From contig NZ_JAFFJT010000010.1 of the NCBI RefSeq assembly GCF_016924665.1, positions 1-64,000 of the forward strand: a stretch of DNA of 64,000 nt. The letters are read 5' to 3'. Both the position numbers and the translations under genes were made by a program. Within the stretch, counting starts at the first letter, position 1, and each line of letters begins with the position of its first letter. Below, in pieces: positions 33,006 through 43,591 of the stretch. This DNA comes from Nocardioides sp. SYSU D00038. GTDB taxonomy: Bacteria > Actinomycetota > Actinomycetes > Propionibacteriales > Nocardioidaceae. The notes under the pieces are model-generated. The model was not told the origin of the DNA. It saw nothing but the letters and a program-made list of their open reading frames with translations, and searched no databases.

Positions 33006-33982
33006 GCCGCGAGCGCGTCGCGCACCAGCAGGTCGACCAGCTCCTCGTACGACGTGCCGGCGGCCGCGAACATCCGCGGCACCTGGGACTGCTCGGTGAA
33101 CCCGGGCGTGGTGTTGACCTCGTTGAGCACCGGTCCGTCGGCGGTGAGGAAGAAGTCGACGCGGGCAACGCCCCGGCAGCCGAGCGCGTCGTAGACGGCG
33201 ACCGCGGCGTCCTCGAGCGCCTTGCGGTCGACGTCGGCGAGCTCGGCCGGCACCCGGAAGTCGGCCGAGCCGTCGTACTTGGTCTCGGCGTCGAACAGAC
33301 CGTCGGCCACGACCTCCAGCAGCGGCGCGACCACCCGGCTCCCGTCGGGGCGGCCGAGCACCGCGACGTCGACCTCGCGGCCGACCACGACCTCCTCCAC
33401 CAGCACCCGGGCGTCGAGCTCGAGCGCGGCCGCCAGGGCGGCGGGCAGCTCGTCGGGGGTGCGCACCAGCGAGACGCCGTGACTCGAGCCGGCGGCGACC
33501 GGCTTGACCACGACCGGCCCGGCGCAGGTGTACGACGCCGCGTCGGCCGCGGTGAGCAGCCGGCCCGGGGCGGTGGCGACGCCGAGCGCCCCCGCGACCA
33601 GCTTGGTGGCCCACTTGTCCATCGCCAGGGCGCCGGCCCCGACCCCCGCTCCGACGTACGGGACCCCGGCCAGCTCGCAGAGCGCCGCCAGGGTGCCGTC
33701 CTCGCCGCCCGGTCCGTGGAGCATCGGCACGACCACCGCACAGCTCCGCAGCACGTCGACCGCGCCGGCCAGCCCCAGCGGCCGGCGGCCCGCGTCGAGC
33801 CAGGTGCCGTCGCGGTGGATGGTCAGCCTCACCACGTCGTGGCCGCGGCGGGCCGCGGCCGCGGCGACGCCGGCCGCGGAGGCCAGCGAGACGTCGTGCT
33901 CGCTGCTCCGGCCGCCGCCGACGACGGCGACGCGCAGGGGGTTCGAGGGGGCGGACGCGGCGGTGGGGATGGTGGTGCTCAC
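33002..33982 (-). CDS. D-alanine-D-alanine/D-serine-type ligase (Ddl/Van superfamily)
   Basis: A 326-residue ATP-grasp ligase joining D-Ala to a second D-residue. The N-terminal loop GGGRSSEHDVSLASA, the ATP/serine loop KPVAAGSSHGVSLV, the omega-loop GLFDAETKYDGSADF and the C-terminal NEVNTTPGFTEQSQVPRM are intact. In the omega-loop the two Tyr of E. coli DdlB (YDYEAKY) are replaced by Phe and Ala, while Lys-Tyr remains; VanC-type enzymes also carry Phe at the first of these positions. It is somewhat shorter than typical actinobacterial housekeeping Ddl and sits with a dipeptidase and a racemase, so a second, specialised ligase is likely. The second substrate is unproven. Confidence 0.88.
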   Translation of the reverse strand: MSTTIPTAASAPSNPLRVAVVGGGRSSEHDVSLASAAGVAAAAARRGHDVVRLTIHRDGTWLDAGRRPLGLAGAVDVLRSCAVVVPMLHGPGGEDGTLAALCELAGVPYVGAGVGAGALAMDKWATKLVAGALGVATAPGRLLTAADAASYTCAGPVVVKPVAAGSSHGVSLVRTPDELPAALAAALELDARVLVEEVVVGREVDVAVLGRPDGSRVVAPLLEVVADGLFDAETKYDGSADFRVPAELADVDRKALEDAAVAVYDALGCRGVARVDFFLTADGPVLNEVNTTPGFTEQSQVPRMFAAAGTSYEELVDLLVRDALAA

Positions 33983-35106
33983 GCGAGGCTCCTCAGCGGG
34001 GTCGCGACGGTGGTGCGGTGCAGGCGGGAGCCGAGCCCGGTGGCGACCTCGTGCTCGATCGTGTCGGCCCAGTCGGCCCACTCGCGGACCGTCGGCTCCC
34101 CGGCGTCGCCGGGGCCGAAGACGGTCACCGGGTCGCCGGGGCGGGCCGGGGTGTCGCCGAGGTCGACGACGGCCATGTCCATCGAGATCCGCCCGACCAG
34201 GGGGCGGCGGCGCCCCGAGACCCACACCTCGCCGCGGCCGGAGGCCAGGCGGGGCAGGCCGTCGGCGTACCCGACCGGCAGCAGCCCGAGCGTGGTGCGC
34301 CGGTCGGCGACCCAGGTGTGGCCGTAGCCGACGGGGGTGCCGGGCCGGACCTCGCGGAGGGTGACCAGCGGGGCGGTGAGGGTGAGCGCCGGACGCAGCG
34401 CGGTGGTGCGCGACGGGTCGATGCCGACCAGCCCCGCACCCACCCGGCTCAGGGTGTGGTGGGTGCGCGGGTCGGTGAGCGTCGCCGAGGTGGCCGCCAG
34501 GTGGCGCACCCGGGGCCGCAGCCCGGCGGCGCGGGCGGTCTCGAGTCCCCACGCGAACCGGGTGCGGGCCGTGGCGTTGGCCGGGTGGTCGGGCTCGTCG
34601 GCGCAGCCGAGGTGGCCCATCAGCCCGACGACCTCCAGGGCCCCGGCCCGCTCCAGCCGCCGGGCCGCGCCGCACAGGGCCAGCCACTCCGCGGGGGCGG
34701 CGCCGTCGCGCGCCATGTCGACGTCGAGGTGGAGGTGCACGCGGGCGCCGGGCGGCTGGGCGAGCAGGTGCTCCAGCGACGGGACGGCGACCTCGACCCC
34801 GGCCCCGGCCGCACCTTCCCAGTCGGCGTCGACCGGGTTCAGCCAGCTCAGCACCGGCGCGTCGATGCCGTGGTCGCGCAGGGCGAACGCCTCGTCGATG
34901 CTGGTCACCCCCAGCCCGGTGGCGCCGTGCGCGAGGGCCGTGCGGGCGACGTCCGCGGCGCCGTGCCCGAACCCGTCGGCCTTGACCACCGCGAGCAGCG
35001 GGTTCAGGGCGGCGAAGGTTCGCACGTTGGCGGCCACCGCGCCGAGGTCGACGGCGAGCGTGGGCCTGCTGGGGGCGACGGCGGGCAGCACCGCGAGCGC
35101 GCTCAC
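33979..35106 (-). CDS. Alanine/serine-racemase-like PLP enzyme
   Basis: A 375-residue fold-type III racemase. PLP Lys42 is in VVKADGFGHG; the second base Tyr261 is in VGYGHTW; SMDMAVVDLGD is conserved. The residue aligning with Tyr354 of Geobacillus alanine racemase (TI-x-Y-E) appears to be His352 (TIEHEV). Substitution of that Tyr by Asn is associated with serine racemisation in VanT. It could thus supply D-Ala, D-Ser or both. It lacks the VanT membrane domain, but an acyltransferase-3 protein is encoded two genes downstream. GTGA overlaps with both neighbours. Confidence 0.88.
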   Translation of the reverse strand: MSALAVLPAVAPSRPTLAVDLGAVAANVRTFAALNPLLAVVKADGFGHGAADVARTALAHGATGLGVTSIDEAFALRDHGIDAPVLSWLNPVDADWEGAAGAGVEVAVPSLEHLLAQPPGARVHLHLDVDMARDGAAPAEWLALCGAARRLERAGALEVVGLMGHLGCADEPDHPANATARTRFAWGLETARAAGLRPRVRHLAATSATLTDPRTHHTLSRVGAGLVGIDPSRTTALRPALTLTAPLVTLREVRPGTPVGYGHTWVADRRTTLGLLPVGYADGLPRLASGRGEVWVSGRRRPLVGRISMDMAVVDLGDTPARPGDPVTVFGPGDAGEPTVREWADWADTIEHEVATGLGSRLHRTTVATPLRSLA

Positions 35107-35729
35107 GCCGCCGCCTCCTGCCCGGCGACCGGTCCGTACGGCGCCGCGGCGGCACCGGTGACCAGGGCCCAGTAGCGGTCGCCGTAGGACCAGTGCCACC
35201 ACTCGGTGGGGTAGTTGACCAGGCCGACGGCGCCGAGCACCCGGGCCAGCAGGTCGCGGTGGGCGCGGGCGTCGGGGGAGATGTCGGTGGCGGCGGTGTA
35301 GCAGCGGCCGCCCGACTGCTCGGGGGTCGCGTCGATCGCCGTGCCGAGGTCGAGCTCGTCGCCGCACGCGTCGACCAGGGTCAGGTCGACCGCGGCGCCG
35401 GCCACGTGCGGCGCCACCTCGACCGGCGCCACGAACCGGCTGGTCAGCACGGCGAGCTCGGTCGCCGAGACGCCGGGCCGCGCCGCGCACACCTGGGCGG
35501 AGTAGCGGGCGATGATCGCGCGCTGGTCGGCCACGCTGCGGTGCCCCTCGACCACCCGGAGCAGAACGCCGCGCGGCAGCAGGTCGCGGGCCGCGTCGAG
35601 GCGGTCGGCCAGCCCACGTCGTACCAGCGCGCGGGCGGGGCCGAACCCCTCGTCGAGCCCGACCAGGGGCTCCCCGGACTCGTGCACCGGCACCGCGGCG
35701 ACCCGGGGGTCGAACAGCAGGATCGTCAT
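35103..35729 (-). CDS. VanX-type D-Ala-D-Ala dipeptidase (peptidase M15D)
   Basis: A 208-residue zinc dipeptidase. Ligands His108 and Asp115 (PHVAGAAVDLTLVD), catalytic Glu176 and ligand His179 (TEWWHW), and Arg64 (GHRS) that in VanX assists catalysis, are all present. The DLTL and LDLGTAID stretches place it with VanX/DdpX rather than VanY. No signal peptide, so it acts in the cytoplasm, as needed to destroy D-Ala-D-Ala before ligation to UDP-muramyl-tripeptide. First gene of the operon; its GTGA end overlaps the racemase start. Confidence 0.9.
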   Translation of the reverse strand: MTILLFDPRVAAVPVHESGEPLVGLDEGFGPARALVRRGLADRLDAARDLLPRGVLLRVVEGHRSVADQRAIIARYSAQVCAARPGVSATELAVLTSRFVAPVEVAPHVAGAAVDLTLVDACGDELDLGTAIDATPEQSGGRCYTAATDISPDARAHRDLLARVLGAVGLVNYPTEWWHWSYGDRYWALVTGAAAAPYGPVAGQEAAA

Positions 35730-35822
35730 GACCACCACGCTGCCGCCCCCGACCGGCCACCCGCCTCCACCTGAGGTGCCGGGTGGCTGTCCTCGAGGAC
35801 GAGGTTCGTGGACTCGCGGCCC

Positions 35823-35896
35823 CTTGTAACGCGCGTTTACCCGAACTGGCGCGCCCTTGTAACGGCGCACCAGTTCGGATAACTGCGCGTTACATG
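35823..35896. repeat. 74-bp inverted repeat between van-like operon and dnaX
   Basis: Arms 35823-35849 and 35870-35896 (27 bp each) match at 23 positions around a 20-base loop; the inner nine (CCGAACTGG/CCAGTTCGG) are perfect. GTAACG followed by GC-rich sequence occurs three times, twice direct and once inverted. It sits between divergent genes, 94 bp upstream of the dipeptidase start and 102 bp upstream of dnaX, so an operator array or an RNA hairpin is possible. Confidence 0.8.
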
Positions 35897-35984
35897 CGCG
35901 CACCCGCCGCCGGCCCAGCCGCCCCGCCCGACCCAGCAGCCCCGCGGGCCGCCGACCGGCCTGTCCGCTGTCGGTGCGGCTGGT

Positions 35985-35990
35985 TAGGCT
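35985..35990 (+). promoter_or_regulatory. Leaderless -10 element of dnaX
   Basis: TAGGCT is followed after 7 nt by ATG 35998, so transcription should begin at the start codon. This fixes the dnaX start and excludes the in-frame ATG-like codon at 35974. Confidence 0.65.
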
Positions 35991-35997
35991 CGCCGCA

Positions 35998-38127
35998 ATG
36001 GAGAACCACCTCGCGCTCTACCGGCGCTACCGTCCCGAGACCTTCGCCGAGGTCATCGGTCAGGAGCACGTGACCGAGCCGCTGCGCGCCGCGCTGGCCG
36101 GCAACCGGGTCAACCACGCCTACCTGTTCTCCGGCCCCCGCGGCTGCGGCAAGACCACCTCGGCGCGCATCCTGGCCCGGGCGCTCAACTGCGAGCGCGC
36201 CCCGGTCGCCGACCCGTGCGGCGAGTGCGAGAGCTGCCGCGACCTCGGCCGCGGAGGCCCCGGCTCGATCGACGTCATCGAGATCGACGCCGCCAGCCAC
36301 GGCGGCGTGGACGACGCCCGCGATCTGCGCGAGAAGGCGTTCTTCGCCCCGGTGCGGAGCCGCTACAAGGTCTACATCATCGACGAGGCCCACATGGTCT
36401 CCACCCAGGGCTTCAACGCGCTGCTCAAGCTGGTGGAGGAGCCGCCGGAGCACCTGCGCTTCATCTTCGCCACCACCGAGCCCGACAAGGTGATCGCGAC
36501 GATCCGCTCGCGCACCCACCACTACCCGTTCCGGCTGATCCCGCCGCGGTCGCTGTCGACGTACCTCTCCGAGCTCTGCGCCGCCGAGAACGTCGCCATC
36601 GAGCCCGCCGCGCTGCCGCTCGTGGTGCGCGCCGGCGCCGGCTCGGCCCGCGACACCCTCAGCGTGCTCGACCAGCTGATCGGCGGCGCCGGCCCCGAGG
36701 GCGTCACCTACCAGCTCGCGACCGGCCTGCTCGGCTACACCCCCGACAGCCTGCTCGACGACGTCGTCGACGCGTTCGCAGCCGGCGACGGCGCCGCGGT
36801 CTTCGGCGTGGTCGACAAGGTGATCGAAACCGGGCAGGACCCGCGCCGGTTCACCGAGGACCTGCTGCGCCGGCTGCGCGACCTGGTGATCATCGCCGCG
36901 GTGCCCGAGGCCACCGCCACCGGACTCATCGACGTCGCCCAGGACCAGGGCGAGCGGCTGGTCGCCCAGGCCGCCCGCTTCGGCGCCCACGACCTGAGCC
37001 GGGCCGCCGACATCCTCGCCACCGGCCTCACCGAGATGCGCGGCGCCACCGCGCCCCGGCTGCTGCTCGAGCTGCTCTGCGCCCGGGTGCTGCTGCCCGG
37101 CGCCGACCACGGCGTCGAGGGCCTGGCGGCCCGCCTCGACCGGCTCGAGCGCCGGATCGGGGTCACCGGCGTCCCGGCCGCCCCGGCACCTGCGGCGGCG
37201 CCCGCCGCCCCGGCCGCACCGGTGATCGAGCCGCGGGTCGTGATGCCCGAGCCCGCCCCGGCTCCCGGGCAGCCCAGCCCCGGGCAGCCCGCCGCCGAGC
37301 AGCCCGCCGCCGAGCAGCCCGCCGCCCAGGAGCCCGCCGCCGAGCAGCCCGCCGCCGAGCAGCCCCCCTCGGAGCCGGCGCGGGAGCCCGAACCCCAGCA
37401 GCCCGCCGCCGAGCCCGGCCCCGCCCAGCCACCGGCGTCCCCCGAGCCGGTGGTCGCCCCGGCCGCGCCCTCGGCCGGCGGACTGACGCTGGTCGACGTA
37501 CGCCGGCTGTGGCCCGACGTGGTCGAGGCCACCAAGGCGCGCCGCCGGATCGCCTGGATCCACCTCAGCCAGAACTGTCAGGTCGTCGGCCTCGAGGGCA
37601 ACGTGCTCACCCTCGGCTTCGCCAACGCCGGCGCGCGCGACTCGTTCGTGAGCAGCGGCTGCGACGACGTCGTGGTGCAGGCCGCCATCGACGTCGTCGG
37701 CGCCTCGTGGCGGATCGAGACGATCGTCGACCCGGGTGCCCAGCCCGCCGCCGTCCCCGCGGCGGCGGCCGCTCCCGCCGGTGCTCCGCCCGCCGCCGCC
37801 CCCGAGCCGCCCGAGGCGCCGGCCCCGGAGGCCGCGCCCGCCCAGGAGTCGCCTCCCGCCTGGGTCGACGCACCCCCCGCCGACGCCGGCGCGCCCGCGG
37901 CCCCGGCGATCAGGCCGGCCGCCCCCGACACCATCGCGGCAGCTCGCGAGGCGGTGCGGCAGACCCGCGAGCCCGGTGCCGACCAGCCGCGCGACGCCGA
38001 CCTGGCCGCGGCCGACGCCGACGCCCACCCCGACGACCCCGCCGTCGACAACGACCCCGTCGGCGCCGCGGAGCTGCTCGCCCGCGAGCTCGGCGCCCGC
38101 CCCATCGAGGAGATCCCGAACCCATGA
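35998..38127 (+). CDS. dnaX: DNA polymerase III subunits gamma/tau
   Basis: A 709-residue clamp-loader ATPase. Walker A GPRGCGKTTSA (about 45-55), a Cys4 zinc module (NCERAPVADPCGECESC), Walker B IIDEAHM and the sensor segment TTEPDKVIATIRSR are intact. It loads the sliding clamp and bridges polymerases at the fork. The C-terminal half is Pro/Ala/Glu-rich with a (PAAEQ)n stretch at about 420-455 and a conserved island (about 495-580) before a second Pro/Ala-rich tail. No frameshift-type slippery A-run is visible. First gene of dnaX-ybaB-recR. Confidence 0.96.
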   Translation: MENHLALYRRYRPETFAEVIGQEHVTEPLRAALAGNRVNHAYLFSGPRGCGKTTSARILARALNCERAPVADPCGECESCRDLGRGGPGSIDVIEIDAASHGGVDDARDLREKAFFAPVRSRYKVYIIDEAHMVSTQGFNALLKLVEEPPEHLRFIFATTEPDKVIATIRSRTHHYPFRLIPPRSLSTYLSELCAAENVAIEPAALPLVVRAGAGSARDTLSVLDQLIGGAGPEGVTYQLATGLLGYTPDSLLDDVVDAFAAGDGAAVFGVVDKVIETGQDPRRFTEDLLRRLRDLVIIAAVPEATATGLIDVAQDQGERLVAQAARFGAHDLSRAADILATGLTEMRGATAPRLLLELLCARVLLPGADHGVEGLAARLDRLERRIGVTGVPAAPAPAAAPAAPAAPVIEPRVVMPEPAPAPGQPSPGQPAAEQPAAEQPAAQEPAAEQPAAEQPPSEPAREPEPQQPAAEPGPAQPPASPEPVVAPAAPSAGGLTLVDVRRLWPDVVEATKARRRIAWIHLSQNCQVVGLEGNVLTLGFANAGARDSFVSSGCDDVVVQAAIDVVGASWRIETIVDPGAQPAAVPAAAAAPAGAPPAAAPEPPEAPAPEAAPAQESPPAWVDAPPADAGAPAAPAIRPAAPDTIAAAREAVRQTREPGADQPRDADLAAADADAHPDDPAVDNDPVGAAELLARELGARPIEEIPNP

Positions 38128-38167
38128 CCCCGCGGCAGTCCCGCACCGCCCGAGAGGCAGGTACCCC

Positions 38168-38599
38168 GTGACCGACAACCCCTTCGACGCCCTCGGCAAC
38201 GCCGGCGGCTTCGACCTGGGCGGCCTGCTCCAGCAGGCCCAGCAGATGCAGGAGCGGCTGGCCGAGGCCCAGCAGCGGCTCGCCGAGACCACCGTCGACG
38301 GCACCGTCGCCGGCGGGGCCGTGACCGTGCAGGTCAACGGCATCGGCGACCTGGTCAAGGTCGACATCAAGCCCGGCGGCTTCGACGGCGACGACGCCGA
38401 CGACCTGGCCGACCTCGGCGACATGGTCGTCGCCGCCTACCGCGACGCCAAGGCCCAGGCTGACGCCCTCGCCGGCGAGGCCCTCGGCCCGCTCGCGGGC
38501 GGGCTGGGCGGTGGGCTCCCCGGGGGGCTGCCCGGTGGTCCTGGCGGCCCGGGCGGCGAGCTGCCCGGCGGGGGAGCCCCGGGCCGGCTCGGCTTCTAG
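38168..38599 (+). CDS. YbaB/EbfC-family nucleoid-associated protein
   Basis: A 143-residue DNA-binding protein: a helical [17 protein letters not shown] segment, the core [20 protein letters not shown], and a Gly/Pro-rich C-terminal tail (about 112-140) longer than in E. coli YbaB. It bridges and compacts DNA as a dimer. The GTG at 38168 gives [10 protein letters not shown]; a 15-codon mini-ORF (38124-38171) overlaps dnaX's end and this start. The order dnaX-ybaB-recR is highly conserved. Confidence 0.92.
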   Translation: MTDNPFDALGNAGGFDLGGLLQQAQQMQERLAEAQQRLAETTVDGTVAGGAVTVQVNGIGDLVKVDIKPGGFDGDDADDLADLGDMVVAAYRDAKAQADALAGEALGPLAGGLGGGLPGGLPGGPGGPGGELPGGGAPGRLGF

Positions 38600-38612
38600 G
38601 GACAATCACCCC

Positions 38613-39209
38613 ATGTACGAAGGCGTGGTCCAGGACCTCATCGACGAGCTCGGCCGGCTGCCGGGCGTCGGTCCCAAGAGCGCCCAGCGGATCGCCTTCC
38701 ACCTGCTCCAGGCCGAGCCCACCGACGTACGCCGGCTCGCCGACGTGCTGGTCGAGGTCAAGGCCAAGGCCCGGTTCTGCTCGATCTGCTTCAACATCTC
38801 CGAGGACGAGCAGTGCCGGATCTGCCGCGACCCGCGGCGCGACGCGACCCAGCTGTGCGTCGTCGAGGAGTACAAGGACGTCGTCGCGATCGAGCGCACC
38901 AAGGAGTTCCGCGGCCGCTACCACGTGCTCGGCGGCGCGATCTCGCCGATCGAGGGCATCGGTCCCGACCAGCTGCGGATCCGCGAGCTGATGATGCGGC
39001 TCTCCGACCCCGGCATCACCGAGGTCATCCTCGCCACCGACCCCAACCTCGAGGGCGAGGCGACGGCGACGTACATCACCCGGATGCTCCACGACCTGCC
39101 GGTCAAGGTCAGCCGACTGGCCAGCGGCCTGCCGGTGGGCGGCGACCTGGAGTACGCCGACGAGGTCACCCTGGGACGCGCATTCGCAGGAAGGTTGAGC
39201 GCGCAGTGA
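38613..39209 (+). CDS. recR: Recombination mediator protein RecR
   Basis: A 198-residue RecR. The helix-hairpin-helix [20 protein letters not shown], the Cys4 zinc finger ([18 protein letters not shown]), and a Toprim domain ([18 protein letters not shown] and [15 protein letters not shown]) are all complete. With RecO/RecF it loads RecA on gapped DNA. GACAAT at 38601-38606, 6 nt before ATG, could start a leaderless internal transcript. Confidence 0.97.
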   Translation: MYEGVVQDLIDELGRLPGVGPKSAQRIAFHLLQAEPTDVRRLADVLVEVKAKARFCSICFNISEDEQCRICRDPRRDATQLCVVEEYKDVVAIERTKEFRGRYHVLGGAISPIEGIGPDQLRIRELMMRLSDPGITEVILATDPNLEGEATATYITRMLHDLPVKVSRLASGLPVGGDLEYADEVTLGRAFAGRLSAQ

Positions 39210-39787
39210 ACGACAGCGACAACGAGGACTTCGCCCAGCAGATCGCCGACTCGGTCGCGAGCTTCCTGCTCGCGCTCCGTGAGATCGCCGCCGAGGGCGA
39301 CCCGGGCCGGGCGATCTCCCTGCTCCTGCTCGAGATCAGCCAGATCTCACTCGCCGGGGCCCGGCTGGGCGCCCACGTCGACTTCGAGCCCCGCGAGGAG
39401 TACCAGCCCGACGTCGGCCCCGAGAGCGACCTCGACCAGCTCCGGCTGCGGCTGGCCACGATGCTCGACAACCTCGACACCTACAGCTTCGTCTTCGACC
39501 CCTACGTGCCCGAGCTGGTCGAGAGCAACCTCTCCGACGACCTCACCTCCATCGCCTCCGACCTCGAGACCGGCCTGCGCCACTACCGCTCCGGCGACGT
39601 CGAAGAGGCGCTGTGGTGGTGGCAGTTCTCCTACGTGTCCTCGTGGGGCAACCTGGCCGGCGTCGCCCTCAACGCGCTTCTCTCGATCGTGTCCCACGAC
39701 CGGCTCGACACCGAGTTCACGGGCGAGGCCGAGGACGTCGCCGCCGCCGGTGAGATGCTCGGATCCGGGGAGTCCACGCCCCGGTAG
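39206..39787 (+). CDS. DUF5063-domain protein
   Basis: A 193-residue acidic, mainly helical protein conserved between recR and lysC in actinobacteria, assigned from context and sequence feel to DUF5063. The GTG at 39206 overlaps the recR stop (GTGA), so translation is coupled. Notable are four consecutive-type Trp residues ([13 protein letters not shown]). No catalytic motif is visible and the function is unknown. The lysC -10 element TAGAAT overlaps its stop codon. Confidence 0.75.
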   Translation: MNDSDNEDFAQQIADSVASFLLALREIAAEGDPGRAISLLLLEISQISLAGARLGAHVDFEPREEYQPDVGPESDLDQLRLRLATMLDNLDTYSFVFDPYVPELVESNLSDDLTSIASDLETGLRHYRSGDVEEALWWWQFSYVSSWGNLAGVALNALLSIVSHDRLDTEFTGEAEDVAAAGEMLGSGESTPR

Positions 39788-39790
39788 AAT
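39785..39790 (+). promoter_or_regulatory. Probable lysC -10 element
   Basis: TAGAAT overlaps the DUF5063 stop codon and would start transcription about 45-50 nt before the lysC GTG at 39844. lysC-asd therefore has its own promoter with a short leader. No lysine riboswitch could fit. Confidence 0.5.
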
Positions 39791-39843
39791 CGATGGTCGG
39801 TCCGGGGGTTCCGGGCCGATCAACCAACCAGAGGTCGATTCCC

Positions 39844-42185
<2,342 letters not shown>

Positions 42186-42224
42186 GGCTGCCTGGGGCCC
42201 GTCGGGGGCTACCGGGGGCGGGTG

Positions 42225-42316
42225 AATCGACCGGAACTCCTCGATCGAGGGGTTGTGGTCGGTCGCGCGGGTGCTCAAGGTGCCGTAACTCCGCGATTGC
42301 GTGGTTCTGGTCGATT
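42225..42316. repeat. Two diverged copies of the ACTCCGCGATTGA repeat
   Basis: AATCGACCGGAACTCC...GTGGTCGGT (42225-42263) and TAACTCCGCGATTGCGTGG...TGGTCGATT (about 42285-42316) match the 52-bp array at 6625-6770, including the AATCGACC and GGTCGATT ends. They lie between convergent asd and the Pro-rich membrane gene. Confidence 0.65.
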
Positions 42317-42350
42317 CGCCCGCCGACCCCACGAACCGCCGCGCCGGCGG

Positions 42351-43298
42351 TCAGTCGTCGTCGGCGCCTTCGATGAACGTGGTCGTCACCCAGTGCGACA
42401 GGGCGTAGGTCGCGACCGCGATCAGCGGGATGACGATCACCATCCACCACCGGTCGAGCTGCTCCACCAGGAACAGCAGGGCCAGCACCGCGAGCAGGCC
42501 CACAGCCAGGAAGCTGGTGCTTCCCGCGTCGGGCACCTGGGCCGCCCGCAGCATCGCGGCACCCAGCAGGATGCCGCCGATCAGGATCGCGACCAGCAGC
42601 GGGAAGCCGGTGCCGCCGCAGGTCGAGGTGCCCTTGACCGCCTCGCAGCCGCGGAGGGCTCCGGCGGTGAGGGCGACGATCACCAGGCCGACGACCGCAC
42701 CGGTGACCAGGGCGGCGAGTCGTCCGGTCAGCCACGGGTCGCGGGGCTCGTCGTCCACGCCCTCGTCCGCGCCGTCGTCCCGGGGGTCGGGCGAGACCCG
42801 GGTGGCGGACGTCGGCTCGGGGGTCACGGCGCGGCGGCGGGTGGCGGCGGGGGTGGTCCGGGTGGGTGCCTCGTCGGCGAACAGCGGCGCACCCGCGGCG
42901 CGAGCCGCCGGCGCCGCGTCGGCGTCGAGGATCGTCGTGGGGTCGTCCGTCGGCCCACTGGGAGCCGGTCGGGTCGCCGCCGGCGGCGGGACGTCGCGGA
43001 CGGCCGGTCGCTCCGCGGTGTCGCTCATCGACGCCGCGGGCTGCCGCGGTGGCGCAGTCGGTGGGACCGGGGCGGGGGGCGGGACGGGAGCAGGCGCGGC
43101 CGTCGGGGCGGGCGTCGGAGCGGGAGCGGTGGGCGGGGTGGCGGCAGGGGTGCTCGGCGGCGCGACCGGCGGTGCGCCCTGCTGCTCGGGGGCCGGTGCC
43201 GGAGCGGGGTCGGCGCCCTGCTCCTTCTTCCGCTTCTTGCGCCCGAACCCGAAGGACGGCGGCGCGATCGACGGGCCGTCGTTGCCGTTCTCAGCCAT
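42351..43298 (-). CDS. Pro/Ala-rich membrane protein
   Basis: A 315-residue hypothetical protein. After a basic patch (FGRKKRKKEQ) residues about 30-185 are a low-complexity Pro/Ala/Thr cytoplasmic-type region. Four hydrophobic segments follow (about residues 195-300), then a short acidic tail. A DUF-type integral membrane domain at the C-terminus is likely. ATG 43298 (MAENGNDGPS) is the first sensible start. Function unknown. Confidence 0.72.
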   Translation of the reverse strand: MAENGNDGPSIAPPSFGFGRKKRKKEQGADPAPAPAPEQQGAPPVAPPSTPAATPPTAPAPTPAPTAAPAPVPPPAPVPPTAPPRQPAASMSDTAERPAVRDVPPPAATRPAPSGPTDDPTTILDADAAPAARAAGAPLFADEAPTRTTPAATRRRAVTPEPTSATRVSPDPRDDGADEGVDDEPRDPWLTGRLAALVTGAVVGLVIVALTAGALRGCEAVKGTSTCGGTGFPLLVAILIGGILLGAAMLRAAQVPDAGSTSFLAVGLLAVLALLFLVEQLDRWWMVIVIPLIAVATYALSHWVTTTFIEGADDD

Positions 43299-43353
43299 GC
43301 CGGTCAGTCTGTCACGCCGGGCGCGGGCTGGGAGCGAGGGCGGCACGAGAACG

Positions 43354-43387
43354 ACGACGGCCGGACCCCGTGGGGTCCGGCCGTCGT
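43354..43387 (-). terminator. Perfect 16-bp hairpin downstream of tRNA-Pro
   Basis: ACGACGGCCGGACCCC (43354-43369) and GGGGTCCGGCCGTCGT (43372-43387) are perfect complements separated by two bases, beginning 3 bp after the encoded CCA of the tRNA. It has no U-tract, as is common for actinobacterial terminators, and probably stops tRNA transcription before the Pro-rich membrane gene. Confidence 0.75.
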
Positions 43388-43389
43388 GG

Positions 43390-43466
<77 letters not shown>

Positions 43467-43591
43467 ATCGTGGGCCTGCCCCGAGGAGGTCGGCCCACAA
43501 GCAGTGGAGCATACCGGAGCACCCGGGCCGCTCCCCAATCGAGCCCCCGGGGCGGACGGCGGGCTGGAGGCGGGGAGGACGACGGTCCGGG

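Noticed and set aside
35730-35997. Small SRP RNA gene upstream of dnaX, as in some Gram-positives
   Set aside because: I could not find the conserved GGTCAGG...GGAAGG-type apical loop; the region instead contains the 74-bp inverted repeat and the dnaX promoter.
35974-35998. dnaX start at 35974
   Set aside because: This codon lies upstream of the TAGGCT -10 element, and the family start MENHLALYRRYRPETF corresponds to ATG 35998.
38124-38171. 15-codon ORF between dnaX and ybaB
   Set aside because: It overlaps both genes' ends and may help translational coupling, but nothing indicates a functional peptide. The same applies to the 15-codon ORF at 51974-52018.
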